Source: an uncultured Neomegalonema sp. (GTDB taxonomy: Bacteria > Pseudomonadota > Alphaproteobacteria > Rhodobacterales > Rhodobacteraceae). Taken from it: a stretch of DNA of 42,179 nucleotides. Below are positions 1 to 7,949 of this stretch, piece after piece. Where the stretch lies: positions 1 to 42,179 of the forward strand of contig CALKIZ010000067.1 of NCBI GenBank assembly GCA_937995735.1, in the 5' to 3' direction. The notes under the pieces were generated by a model, which had not been told where the DNA came from, did not search any database, and saw nothing but the letters and a program-made list of their open reading frames with translations. The position numbers were made by a program, and so were the translations under genes. Within the stretch, counting starts at the first letter, position 1; the number at the start of each line of letters is the position of its first letter.

Positions 1-67
1 TGGTCTTATCCTTGGAAAAATGAGCTTACGGGCTGCGCTCCGGCTCATTTTTCCAAGGATAAGACCA
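1..67. repeat. Perfect 25-bp inverted repeat
   Basis: The two arms at 1-25 and 43-67 are exact reverse complements, separated by a 17-nt G+C-rich centre that can itself form a short CGG/CCG stem (29-31 with 40-42). The arms contain A/T runs and begin at the first base of the window, so the element may extend outside it. It could be a bidirectional terminator, the stem of a dispersed repeat, or the end of a mobile element. No transposase gene is visible next to it. Confidence 0.85.
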
Positions 68-203
68 TAACATGATTCTTTCGCGCTGAAGCGCTTCCGA
101 CTGGAAGTCCGAGGGTTTGCTCCAGTGCGTGGATACTAAATGATGTATTCATCTACATGCATAAGTAATTTATCATTATTATTATTTAAAAACAATATTG
201 ACT

Positions 204-566
204 TTAATATTTTTCTTCATATCCAAATAGGGTTTTTATTTGACAATTTAAAAAGCAATCTATTTTACAGTTTTCTGGAAATTCAGTTGCTGTACTTCTG
301 GCAGGCCTAAACTTTTTTTCATGATCGGGATTCCCGAAATTTTTGTCTATACAGACATCCAATGAAAGTTCGTCTTCATCAACACAGGATTCCTCAACTG
401 TAATCCATATAGGGTCTTCCGCTATAATGATACAATGCCCCATCCGGTATGCAGGACGGTCATTTGGGATAGGATCTTTAAAGACTCCGCCTTGTAGTTG
501 GAATGAAGTCCAGGGATGTTTTCCGAGTAAGCATCTAGTGTTTTTCAAAACTGTTTCATCAATCAA
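204..566 (-). CDS. Small orphan protein of unknown function (about 120 aa)
   Basis: I do not recognise this protein. It is acidic and fairly Cys-rich (Cys at about residues 12, 44, 60, 71, 100, 104 and 108), with no signal peptide or membrane segment, so it is probably cytosolic. The only usable start in frame is TTG at 564-566, preceded by an AGGAAA ribosome-binding site about nine bases upstream; no ATG gives a longer product. The segment is more AT-rich than the housekeeping genes to its right and lies between a large inverted repeat and repeat-like DNA, which fits an accessory region. Sequence composition looks coding, but the TTG start and the lack of recognisable family keep confidence moderate. 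Confidence 0.5.
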   Translation of the reverse strand: MIDETVLKNTRCLLGKHPWTSFQLQGGVFKDPIPNDRPAYRMGHCIIIAEDPIWITVEESCVDEDELSLDVCIDKNFGNPDHEKKFRPARSTATEFPENCKIDCFLNCQIKTLFGYEEKY

Positions 567-1007
567 AGTGAATTGTTTCCTTTCCCTTTGGTCCCCGGCC
601 GGGAATATCTATGCGCGGCCCACTATTTCCCTCAAGAAATCTCAAGGCAGTTCCATCATCGGCTACTCGGCGCAATCCTCCTTTTTTGTCGTACCGTTTT
701 CAACGTTTTAGTTCTTAGTCAATCTACGAAAAATCGATTTAGCCGTTGCAACGCGACCATCTAAGCCAGTGTTCACACGCTTTTTAGCTGGTGAGCGAGG
801 ATTTCGACCAAGAAGAGGCTTGTTACAATTATTATGCACCCAAACCGGCTCATCGCCAAGTTCAACACTGACGAAGAACGTCTCAAAATATTCGGGTCAT
901 CATCGGACTTGTTCCGATGATCCAAGGCAACCGACGTCCATGTTCCTGGCTCTGGATTGCCGTCGTGTATTATGGCCAAACGGTCTAAAATTCCGACCTC
1001 AAACCAC
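567..1007. other. Gene-poor stretch with repeat-like DNA
   Basis: I see no convincing gene here. Short open frames exist on both strands but none has a plausible start, ribosome-binding site and protein-like composition. The stretch contains a hairpin at 899-921. One minus-strand frame across it reads LDHRNKSDDDP, a phrase resembling translations of short dispersed palindromic elements common in alphaproteobacterial intergenic DNA. The right edge is the leuC terminator. Confidence 0.5.
899..921. repeat. Palindromic hairpin, probable dispersed repeat
   Basis: ATCATCGGA at 899-907 and TCCGATGAT at 913-921 are perfect complements around a 5-nt loop. The flanking DNA reads like the short palindromic elements scattered between alphaproteobacterial genes. 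There is no T-tract, so a terminator role is less likely. Copy number elsewhere in the genome cannot be seen from this window. Confidence 0.5.
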
Positions 1008-1037
1008 AAAAAAGCCGCCCGGAATAATCTGGGCGGC
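1008..1037 (-). terminator. Intrinsic terminator of leuC
   Basis: On the minus strand GCCGCCC (1031-1037) pairs with GGGCGGC (1014-1020) across a 10-nt loop and is followed by six U residues (1008-1013). It lies about 24 bases after the leuC stop codon, so leuC transcription very likely ends here and no leuD is co-transcribed. Confidence 0.85.
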
Positions 1038-1061
1038 GTTTCTGTATTCTATGCAGCAGGG

Positions 1062-2462
1062 TTAAAGGTCGCGCACATCCGTTAGTTTACCCGTTATCGC
1101 CGCCGCCGCCGCCATCGCCGGTGACAGCAAGTGAGTCCGCCCACCGCGCCCTTGCCGACCCTCGAAATTCCGGTTCGACGTAGAGGCACAACGCTCACCC
1201 GGCGCAAGCTGATCCGGGTTCATGCCGAGGCACATGGAACATCCCGGCTCGCGAATATCGAAACCGGCTTCGGCCAGTTTTTGCGCGAGGCCCTCGTCTT
1301 CCATCTGCTTTTTGACCAAGCCTGATCCGGGGACGATCATCGCGCGCAGACCGTCTTTGACCTTTTTGCCTTCCATGACTTTCATCACTTCGCGCATGTC
1401 TTCGATCCGGCCATTCGTACAAGACCCGATGAAGATCGTATCAACGGAAATATCCGAAAAGCGCGTGCCGGGGGTCAGGCCCATATAATCGAGGCTGCGG
1501 CGTACCGCATCGACTTTGCCGCCCTCAAAATCTTCGGGGTTTGGAACCATTGAGTTGATGGGCAGAACATCTTCAGGCGAGGTTCCCCATGTAATCACAG
1601 GCGCGATATCCGCTGCATTGATCGTGAGCACCGTATCGAAATGCGCGCCATCATCGGTGTATAGCTCTGACCAGTTTGCCAGCGCTGCATCCCAATCGGC
1701 GCCTTTTGGCGCTTTGGGGCGACCCATGACGTAGTTGAAAGTTTTCTCGTCCGGCGCAATCAAACCGGCACGCGCACCGCCTTCAATGGCCATGTTACAG
1801 ACGGTCATCCGGCCTTCCATAGACAGCGCCATGATGGTGTCGCCACAATATTCGATCACATGCCCCGTACCGCCAGCGGTTCCGGTCAAGCCGATCACGG
1901 AGAGCGTAATATCTTTCGCTGTCACACCGGTTGGAAGCGTTCCGGTGACTTCGACCTTCATGTTTTTCGATTTTTTCTGGATCAGCGTTTGAGTCGCCAG
2001 AACATGCTCGACTTCAGACGTGCCGATACCATGCGCCAACGCGCCAAACGCACCATGCGTCGCAGTATGGCTGTCACCGCACACGATTGTCATACCCGGC
2101 TGAGTGAGGCCCTGTTCCGGTCCGACGATATGCACGATGCCTTGGCGAATATCCATGACATCAAAATACTCGATACCGAATTCCTCAGCATTCGAGCGCA
2201 AGGCATCGACCTGAATGCGGCTTTGTTCGTCTTCAATGCCTTTGGCACGATCCGACGTGGGCACATTGTGATCCGGCACAGCCAATGTCGCCCCCGGTGC
2301 GCGGACTTTGCGTCCGGTCATGCGCAGGCCTTCAAAGGCTTGCGGGCTGGTGACTTCGTGGACCAAATGGCGGTCGATATACAGCAAGCATGTGCCGTCA
2401 TCGGCTTCATGGACGACATGAGCGTCCCAAATTTTGTCATAGAGCGTGCGCGGTGCAGTCAT
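1062..2462 (-). CDS. leuC: 3-isopropylmalate dehydratase large subunit
   Basis: LeuC, with the small subunit LeuD, isomerises 2-isopropylmalate to 3-isopropylmalate in cytosolic leucine synthesis. The 466-residue product has the usual family length and the three [4Fe-4S] ligands: Cys348 in SCTNGR and Cys408/Cys411 in CSMC, the same spacing as in other LeuC proteins. I start at the ATG giving [15 protein letters not shown]; a TTG eleven codons upstream is open but would add residues not typical of the family. A strong intrinsic terminator follows directly, and no leuD or leuB lies in the window, so the heterodimer partner must be encoded elsewhere. The 240 bp upstream, before nudC, hold no clear gene and presumably the promoter. 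Confidence 0.97.
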   Translation of the reverse strand: MTAPRTLYDKIWDAHVVHEADDGTCLLYIDRHLVHEVTSPQAFEGLRMTGRKVRAPGATLAVPDHNVPTSDRAKGIEDEQSRIQVDALRSNAEEFGIEYFDVMDIRQGIVHIVGPEQGLTQPGMTIVCGDSHTATHGAFGALAHGIGTSEVEHVLATQTLIQKKSKNMKVEVTGTLPTGVTAKDITLSVIGLTGTAGGTGHVIEYCGDTIMALSMEGRMTVCNMAIEGGARAGLIAPDEKTFNYVMGRPKAPKGADWDAALANWSELYTDDGAHFDTVLTINAADIAPVITWGTSPEDVLPINSMVPNPEDFEGGKVDAVRRSLDYMGLTPGTRFSDISVDTIFIGSCTNGRIEDMREVMKVMEGKKVKDGLRAMIVPGSGLVKKQMEDEGLAQKLAEAGFDIREPGCSMCLGMNPDQLAPGERCASTSNRNFEGRQGRGGRTHLLSPAMAAAAAITGKLTDVRDL

Positions 2463-2705
2463 TTCTTCGTTCCCGATATCGGTTGAGGCAATCAATTACG
2501 GCGCGTTATCAACGCCCGTCACTGCTGCTCATCAGCCCGAAAAAGCGCCACGGCAGGCGGTTGTGATCGGAAACCCCTGCCATTGCGCAATATATGTGTC
2601 TCAAACTCATGGCCTCCCATACCAAGGCCCGCGCTTTCGCACAACGCATTGCAGCGCATAACTTGGTTCTAAACGCCAGAGAGTAGCATTCACCTAAGTT
2701 TCGCA

Positions 2706-3614
2706 TCAGTATCCGACTTTTCCGTCCAGCCAGTCTTTCAACAGGCTCGCGGCAATAGAACCCGCTCGGGGCGCTGAAATCTTTTCATTTTCATCTCTGA
2801 AAATTGCTGCCAGAGCGTCGCGGTCCAACCAACACGCTTCACTGAGTTCCGCCTCTTCAAGCGTAAACGCATCATCCAACGCTTCGGCAATGCACCCGAA
2901 CATCAATCCGGCAGGAAACGGCCAAGGCTGCGAGCAAAGATAATCCACGCGGCCACAGCGGATACCGAGTTCCTCCAAAGTCTCACGGCGCACGGCTTCT
3001 TCAATGGTTTCACCGGGTTCAACAAAACCGGCAATCAAAGAATAAAGCGTGTCCGGGAAATTCACATTATGAGCAACCGCGACCCGCTCATCTTTGACCA
3101 CAAGCATAATGACCACAGGGTCAGTGCGTGGGAAGTGTTGCGCAGTGCATGAAGGGCACTCCCGCTTCCATCCCCCTTGCGCGGGCGATGTTTTCCCACC
3201 GCACCGGGCGCAATGTTGATGCGAAGCGTGCCAGCCGGAAATCGCCTTAGCGCCCGCGACAATGGCGGCTTCATCACCGGAAAAATCGCCGGAAAACAAA
3301 GCGGAGCGGAGGTCGATAAACTTACAATCATCAGGGGTTTCGGCGTCGTCTACGCGGGTCACAAACCGGGGTTCAGTGCCATCAAGACCCAAAAATATCG
3401 GTGGTTCCTTGCTTGGCACACGATCCAGCGGCAGCCATTCCAAGGCTAAACCAGTGTTTGTCAGGCGAAACAGCGTTTGATCTTGCGAAAACAGAACCAT
3501 ACGCGCATTGGGATCGGCGGCCATGCGCGCCAAGGCCTCGGAGTCATCGCGCACATGGGCCGCACGATCGAGCGAAGCACCCGTGAGGGGCGGCGGTGTG
3601 GGATTTTGTTTCAT
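2706..3614 (-). CDS. nudC: NAD(+) diphosphatase (NudC-type Nudix hydrolase)
   Basis: NudC hydrolyses NAD(H) to NMN(H) and AMP and in some bacteria removes NAD caps from RNA. The 302-aa protein has an N-terminal domain, a zinc ribbon with Cys135, Cys138, Cys153 and Cys156, and then a Nudix domain whose box runs from Gly196 to about residue 218 with the REtlEELG core. The NudC-specific SQPWPFP motif follows at residues 228-234, which separates it from other Nudix families. The ATG at 3612-3614 gives a normal length. It diverges from the SRP RNA gene and dnaX across about 235 bp. Confidence 0.95.
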   Translation of the reverse strand: MKQNPTPPPLTGASLDRAAHVRDDSEALARMAADPNARMVLFSQDQTLFRLTNTGLALEWLPLDRVPSKEPPIFLGLDGTEPRFVTRVDDAETPDDCKFIDLRSALFSGDFSGDEAAIVAGAKAISGWHASHQHCARCGGKTSPAQGGWKRECPSCTAQHFPRTDPVVIMLVVKDERVAVAHNVNFPDTLYSLIAGFVEPGETIEEAVRRETLEELGIRCGRVDYLCSQPWPFPAGLMFGCIAEALDDAFTLEEAELSEACWLDRDALAAIFRDENEKISAPRAGSIAASLLKDWLDGKVGY

Positions 3615-3816
3615 CCCGCGTTCTATGCAAGGCGGTCACCCGTTCTGCAAGGCCCGTCGTGCCGCATATTCTCTCAGAAAATCAAGAGGCCGGATTATCC
3701 AATCGCTCTGCCCCGCGCGAACGTTCAACATTAATGAACGTAGTTCATATTATTACAACACTTTTCGTTCTCAGGATAATTTATGAAAATATCCGACCAG
3801 AAGTATGTCGAAATCC

Positions 3817-3845
3817 TTGCGATTTTCACTGATTCCCGGTTACAA
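3817..3845 (+). promoter_or_regulatory. Sigma70-type promoter of the SRP RNA gene
   Basis: TTGCGA at 3817-3822 and TTACAA at 3840-3845 are separated by exactly 17 bases, and the predicted start about seven bases downstream coincides with the first base of the terminal SRP RNA helix near 3850-3853. A second possible -10 (GATAAT near 3774-3779) lies further upstream in an AT-rich tract and could serve a longer transcript. The rest of 3615-3816 shows no gene. Confidence 0.6.
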
Positions 3846-3849
3846 AAGG

Positions 3850-3945
3850 GCTGAGGAGTCGCCGGGCGAGTCTGCCGCCAACCTGGTCAGGTCCGGAAGG
3901 AAGCAGCCACAACGGTTTGTGCTTGGGTCGCGCGGCTTCTCACTT
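3850..3945 (+). ncRNA. ffs: Signal recognition particle 4.5S RNA
   Basis: The apical domain core GGTCAGGTCCGGAAGGAAGC (3885-3904), followed by AGCC, is the universally conserved Ffh-binding hairpin of bacterial SRP RNA. The ends close with a 10-bp helix, 3853-3862 with 3932-3941 (Watson-Crick plus G-U pairs), giving an RNA of about 95 nt, the size of the 4.5S class. With Ffh it targets membrane proteins to FtsY and SecYEG. Its place immediately upstream of dnaX is a common arrangement in alphaproteobacteria. The exact 5' and 3' ends are estimates to within a few bases. Confidence 0.95.
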
Positions 3946-4000
3946 TACCCCTTTCGCACATCGTCCTACGGTCTGCTTATGACGCGAGGAAGAAACGCCC

Positions 4001-5752
4001 ATGAGTGACGATGCGCATGGCGCTTATCAAGTGCTGGCACGGAAATACCGGCCCCAAGACTTCTCTGCTCTTATCGGGCAAGAGGCGATGGTCCGTGTTT
4101 TGCGCAATGCCTTTGAAAAAGACCGCATTCACCATGCCTATGTGCTGACCGGCGTAAGGGGCATCGGCAAAACGACGACGGCGCGAATCATAGCCAAAGG
4201 GCTGAACTGCATAGGCGCTGATGGAACAGGCGGTCCGACGGTCGAACCATGCGGGGTTTGCGAACATTGCACGTCGATCATGGACAGCAGGCATGTCGAT
4301 GTCATCGAGATGGATGCCGCCAGCAACACCGGCATTGATGACGTGCGGGAGGTCATCGAGGCCGCGAAATACCGCCCCGCCATGGCCCGCTATAAAGTCT
4401 TTATCATTGATGAGACTCACATGCTGTCCAAGCAAGCATTTAATGGCTTGCTCAAGACGCTCGAAGAGCCGCCCGAACACGTCAAATTTCTCTTTGCGAC
4501 GACAGAAATTCGCAAAATGCCGGTGACGGTCCTGTCCCGCTGTCAACGGTTCGATCTGCGGCGGATCGAGCCTGAGCGCCTTATTGAACATCTTGCGTCG
4601 ATTTGCGGGGCCGAAGGCGTTGAAATTGACACCGAAGCATTGGCACTGATTGCCCGCGCGGCAGAAGGATCGGTAAGGGATTCGCTCTCATTGCTCGATC
4701 AAGCCATTGCCGATGGCGGCAAAGACGCTGCATCCGTCCGAATCATGCTCGGGCTTGCGGATCGTGCGCGGGTACTGGACCTCTTCGGGCTGATTATGAA
4801 AGGCGATGCCAAAGCCGCCATAGAAGAGCTACGCGATCAACATAAATCCGGCGCGGACCCCGAGGCCACGCTGCGCGATCTTGCGGAGACAACCCATTGG
4901 CTCTCGACGTTAAAAATCTCACCGGATTTGGCGAATAATCCTGCCCTTGGAGCAGACACCGCAGCGCGCGGTGCTGAGATGGCGGGAACGTTAGGAATGC
5001 GCGTTCTCGCGAGGACGTGGCAGATGCTCTTAAAAGCACTGGAGGAGCTTTCACGCGCTCCCTCTGCGATTATGGCCGCAGAAATGACAATCATCCGCCT
5101 ATGTGCCGTCTCGGATTTGCCCACACCGGAAGAACTCGTCAAAAAACTGACCGACGAGCAGGCGGGGTCTACTGGCACGTCTGGGCCTGCGCCAAAACCC
5201 GGCCCCGGCTCGGCTCCACAAGCCCGCATGAGTGTTGCATCCTCAAACGCGGTTGCCGCCGCCGAGCCGCAAGGGATCACGCAAACAAGCGTCGCCCCCG
5301 CACAAGACCTTTCCCACCTGCCGCAAAGTTTCGATGCCGTCGTTGCCCTCATCAGCGAAAAGAAAGATGGCGAACTGCTCTATGACGTAGAGACGGGTTT
5401 GCGGTTGATTTCTTACACGCCGGGGCGGATCGAATTTCAACCAGCCACAGGAGCGCGTGAGGATTTATCAGGGCGTCTGTTGCAGGCCCTTTCAAAATGG
5501 ACAAACCACCGCTGGATTGTGTCAGTCGGCGATGCGCCCGGCGGCGAGACAATTTCCGAGATGCGCAGCGAGCAAATGCAATCGCTCGAACAACGTGTCC
5601 GCAAAAACCCCCTTGTCGCGGCGGGATTGGAACTTTTCAAAGATGCGGAATTGCTTGTGATACCGCGTAAGCGTATGACAAGCGAAGAGTTGGGTGATGT
5701 CCCCCACGGGGAAGACCTTGACGATGATGAAGACCTATTTGGAGAAGATTGA
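4001..5752 (+). CDS. dnaX: DNA polymerase III subunit gamma/tau
   Basis: DnaX is the ATPase of the clamp loader; the tau form also tethers the polymerase core and helicase. The 583-aa protein has the AAA+ module at the N-terminus: Walker A GVRGIGKT (residues 51-58), the zinc module with Cys84, Cys87 and Cys90 (and Cys70), Walker B ending in IIDETH (135-140) and the SRC sensor. A low-complexity Pro/Ala/Gly linker at about 390-430 leads to the tau C-terminal domain and a very acidic tail. AGGAAG sits 11 bases before the ATG. ybaB follows with no gap, so both are probably translated from one message. I see no convincing gamma-producing frameshift signal. Confidence 0.97.
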   Translation: MSDDAHGAYQVLARKYRPQDFSALIGQEAMVRVLRNAFEKDRIHHAYVLTGVRGIGKTTTARIIAKGLNCIGADGTGGPTVEPCGVCEHCTSIMDSRHVDVIEMDAASNTGIDDVREVIEAAKYRPAMARYKVFIIDETHMLSKQAFNGLLKTLEEPPEHVKFLFATTEIRKMPVTVLSRCQRFDLRRIEPERLIEHLASICGAEGVEIDTEALALIARAAEGSVRDSLSLLDQAIADGGKDAASVRIMLGLADRARVLDLFGLIMKGDAKAAIEELRDQHKSGADPEATLRDLAETTHWLSTLKISPDLANNPALGADTAARGAEMAGTLGMRVLARTWQMLLKALEELSRAPSAIMAAEMTIIRLCAVSDLPTPEELVKKLTDEQAGSTGTSGPAPKPGPGSAPQARMSVASSNAVAAAEPQGITQTSVAPAQDLSHLPQSFDAVVALISEKKDGELLYDVETGLRLISYTPGRIEFQPATGAREDLSGRLLQALSKWTNHRWIVSVGDAPGGETISEMRSEQMQSLEQRVRKNPLVAAGLELFKDAELLVIPRKRMTSEELGDVPHGEDLDDDEDLFGED

Positions 5753-6103
5753 ATGTTTGGCGGACTTAAAGGACTTGGCGACATCAAAGGAATGATGGAG
5801 CAAGCGCAACAAATGCAAGCGAAAGTCGCTGAGATGCAGGAATCTCTGAACCATATCGAGGTTCAAGGGTCTTCCGGTGGCGGCATGATTGTGGCAACGG
5901 CAACGGCAAAAGGCACGCTCAAAGCGATGCAAATTGATCCGTCATTGGTCAATGCCGAAGAAGTTGGCGTGCTCGAAGACCTGATCGTAGCCGCAGTCGC
6001 TGATGCGCAGACAAAAGCTGCGGCACGGGCTGAAGAAGAGATGCAAAAGCTGATGGGTGGCATGGAAATACCACCCGCTCTGCAAGGCATGGTGGGTCAG
6101 TAA
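5753..6103 (+). CDS. ybaB: YbaB/EbfC family nucleoid-associated protein
   Basis: The 116-aa product is a typical YbaB/EbfC protein: a small dimeric DNA-binding protein, with an N-terminal Gly-rich segment and a Met/Gln-rich helix (EQAQQMQAKVAEMQ at about 18-31), then a conserved GGGMIVAT strand. The ATG begins on the base after the dnaX stop codon, indicating translational coupling. In most bacteria recR follows ybaB, with a proposed link to recombination repair; here a minus-strand beta-propeller gene follows instead, so recR must be elsewhere or the locus has been broken by insertion of the methanol-oxidation block. Confidence 0.95.
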   Translation: MFGGLKGLGDIKGMMEQAQQMQAKVAEMQESLNHIEVQGSSGGGMIVATATAKGTLKAMQIDPSLVNAEEVGVLEDLIVAAVADAQTKAAARAEEEMQKLMGGMEIPPALQGMVGQ

Positions 6104-6166
6104 CTTTACCGCCCCGCGATGACACTAACAGAGTGCTGTTGTCGCTCGACAGACGTAATGGGCGAG

Positions 6167-7102
6167 TCAGTCTCTCGTCAAAAAATTCCCGAAAGCACGG
6201 GGACCATCGCCAACGTCAATTTCTGTCACGACTTCCAGAGTCGTGGCATCTAAAACCGAAATCGTGTTCGAAAACCAATTCGCAATAATGAGCGATGTGC
6301 CGTCAAACGTTGTTGCGATGCCTTCAGGGTATTCGCCGACATCAATCGTCTCGATGACCTCCAACGTTTTCAGATCAAAGGCGGTCACGGTATCACCATA
6401 CTGATCGGTTGCAAAGCCTTTGCCTTTGGCCAATCCCACAGCATAAGGCCGTTCTCCGGTTGGGACACTTCCAAAAACCTTGTTTGTTGCGAGGTCAATC
6501 ACAGTAACTGAGTTCGAGCCGACATCCGCCGTGTAAGCGCGTTCACCTTTGGCGTCTATCGTGATTCCAAAAGGCCGCTCACCGGTCTTGATCTGTTTTG
6601 TATCTCCGGTTTCAAGATTGATGATCGAAATTTGGTTCGAGTCGCGATCCGCAGTCAAAACCGCCTGACCATCGGGCGTTACGGCAACACCGGACGGCGA
6701 TTCTCCCGTTGGAATTTTCCCCGTGACGCGGAATGTCTTGGCATCAATAACGAAAAGCCGCGCCTCAAACCAATCTGCAACATAAAGAGTGCGACTATCC
6801 GGGCTGATCGCAATACCCAATGGCCCGCCTTCTAAAACCAGACGTCTGGAAACTTTCAAGGTTGCCGAATCGATTTCTGAAATCGATTTATCACCCGGAC
6901 TTACAACATACACGGCATCTCCGTCGGGAGCCGCCACGATACCGGCGGGCTGTCCACCCACCGGAATTGTCGCGATAACCTTGCTTGCTTTGAGGTCGAC
7001 AACCGAGACATCACCGCTCGATTGATTGGTGATCCATGCTGTATCCGCCATCGCAGGCAGGTTAAAAAGTACACCTACGATGGCCGCAACAACACGCATC
7101 AT
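6167..7102 (-). CDS. Secreted YVTN-family beta-propeller protein, PQQ locus
   Basis: The 311-aa precursor starts with a signal peptide (about residues 1-19, cleavage near PAMA-DT) and then consists of seven repeats of about 42 residues with the pattern of YVTN beta-propellers: VSVVDLKASKVIATIPVG, then a GIVAAPDG turn, then a VYVVS strand. It should fold as a seven-bladed propeller in the periplasm. Such proteins accompany PQQ-dependent alcohol oxidation loci, where their exact role (scaffold, chaperone or electron-transfer accessory) is not known. The start overlaps the mxaD-like stop by four bases (ATGA), so the two form an operon diverging from the binding-protein gene. It is a distant relative of the propeller at 9128-10105. 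Confidence 0.85.
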   Translation of the reverse strand: MMRVVAAIVGVLFNLPAMADTAWITNQSSGDVSVVDLKASKVIATIPVGGQPAGIVAAPDGDAVYVVSPGDKSISEIDSATLKVSRRLVLEGGPLGIAISPDSRTLYVADWFEARLFVIDAKTFRVTGKIPTGESPSGVAVTPDGQAVLTADRDSNQISIINLETGDTKQIKTGERPFGITIDAKGERAYTADVGSNSVTVIDLATNKVFGSVPTGERPYAVGLAKGKGFATDQYGDTVTAFDLKTLEVIETIDVGEYPEGIATTFDGTSLIIANWFSNTISVLDATTLEVVTEIDVGDGPRAFGNFLTRD

Positions 7103-7638
7103 TGATTGGCGTCAAACTCAGCCGCAAGCGCTTCCAGACCAGCCTCATAAACCCCTGTGACGGCTGCAACAGCGGCTTCGTCGTTCAGGTTTTCCGGCGG
7201 ATCATTATTGGGATAGCCGCGATAGAATGCACCTTTCCATTCCACCAATGAACCTCCATCTTTGCCCTCCTTGACAGTCAAGTGGGACGAGTAATTCGTT
7301 ACAGGTAGAACATCGACCTCGACGGCTGTGATCCGATAGGAATAACTGCGCTTTTCTTCTTTGTATTTGTAGAGGACTTCCGAAATCGTTGGCCCATCTT
7401 CTTCACCGAGAGTCAGAACACGGGTTGCATCAATGTCATTGCCCTTTTTGCCTTTCGTTGAATGAACCGCAGGATGCCAACTCATGTCCTGAAAATCACC
7501 AATACGCGCCCAGACTTTCTCAGGCGGCGCAGCGACCTCTTGCGTGATGACAATTTTCTGCCGAGTCGGGCCGTGCGCTTGCGCCGCAATCGGTGTCAAC
7601 GCTGCAACGAAGCCAAGTGCAATCATCAAAGATTTCAT
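7099..7638 (-). CDS. mxaD: MxaD-like SRPBCC family periplasmic protein
   Basis: The product (179 aa from the ATG at 7636-7638, with GGGAGAT as ribosome-binding site) has a signal peptide (about 1-20, cleavage at AAQA-HG) followed by one SRPBCC/START-like domain: the VAAPPEKVWARIGDF opening and the later KGAFYRGY segment are characteristic. In methylotrophs MxaD is proposed to help the interaction of methanol dehydrogenase with its cytochrome. A further 30 codons are open upstream but contain no signal-like sequence, so I reject that longer start. It is translationally coupled to the downstream propeller gene. The family assignment is firm; the MxaD name rests on family plus neighbourhood. Confidence 0.8.
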   Translation of the reverse strand: MKSLMIALGFVAALTPIAAQAHGPTRQKIVITQEVAAPPEKVWARIGDFQDMSWHPAVHSTKGKKGNDIDATRVLTLGEEDGPTISEVLYKYKEEKRSYSYRITAVEVDVLPVTNYSSHLTVKEGKDGGSLVEWKGAFYRGYPNNDPPENLNDEAAVAAVTGVYEAGLEALAAEFDANQ

Positions 7639-7943
7639 CAATATCTCCCAGTCCGTGTTTTTTATGTCTTCTTGACCTGACGTTATCAGTGCTTTGGTCA
7701 AAAACAAGGCACTCACAGCAGAGCACATGGCAAATTCTTGAAAGATCGTGAGATGACGTGCAACGTGACTTACAGCCGAATCTAGGCAGAATGGCGTAAG
7801 TCGGTGCTCTAAGTTTATCGTCGGCTTTTCGGTGAAACAGATGGTCGAGCCATCGCTGTGCGATATAATGTCTCGGAACGATGTGCATCAAATGCATAGA
7901 TTGACCATGCGCTAAACTTGGATACGCTAATGCAAACGGGGGA
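7639..7943. promoter_or_regulatory. Divergent promoter region, mxaD-like versus binding-protein operon
   Basis: No gene is visible in these 305 bp, which separate two divergent operons of the methanol locus. Rightward candidates are TTGACC (7901-7906) with TACGCT (7923-7928, 16-bp spacer), and an isolated TATAAT at 7864-7869 with a poor -35. A small inverted repeat, TGCAT-CAA-ATGCA, sits at about 7883-7895 just ahead of the first promoter candidate and could be an operator. These are pattern matches by eye only. Confidence 0.35.
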
Positions 7944-7949
7944 ATGAAA

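Noticed and set aside
2509-2706. 65-codon minus-strand gene between nudC and leuC
   Set aside because: No family resemblance and a position in the leuC leader; a Trp/Leu-poor frame, so it is not a leader peptide either.
3719-3750. LexA box upstream of the SRP RNA gene
   Set aside because: GTTC and GAAC elements occur but are spaced nine bases apart as a palindrome, not the direct GTTC-N7-GTTC of alphaproteobacterial LexA.
5139-5150. Possible programmed frameshift site (six A residues) in dnaX producing gamma
   Set aside because: The phase is C AAA AAA C, which is not a good slippery heptamer in the reading frame, and no downstream hairpin was evident.
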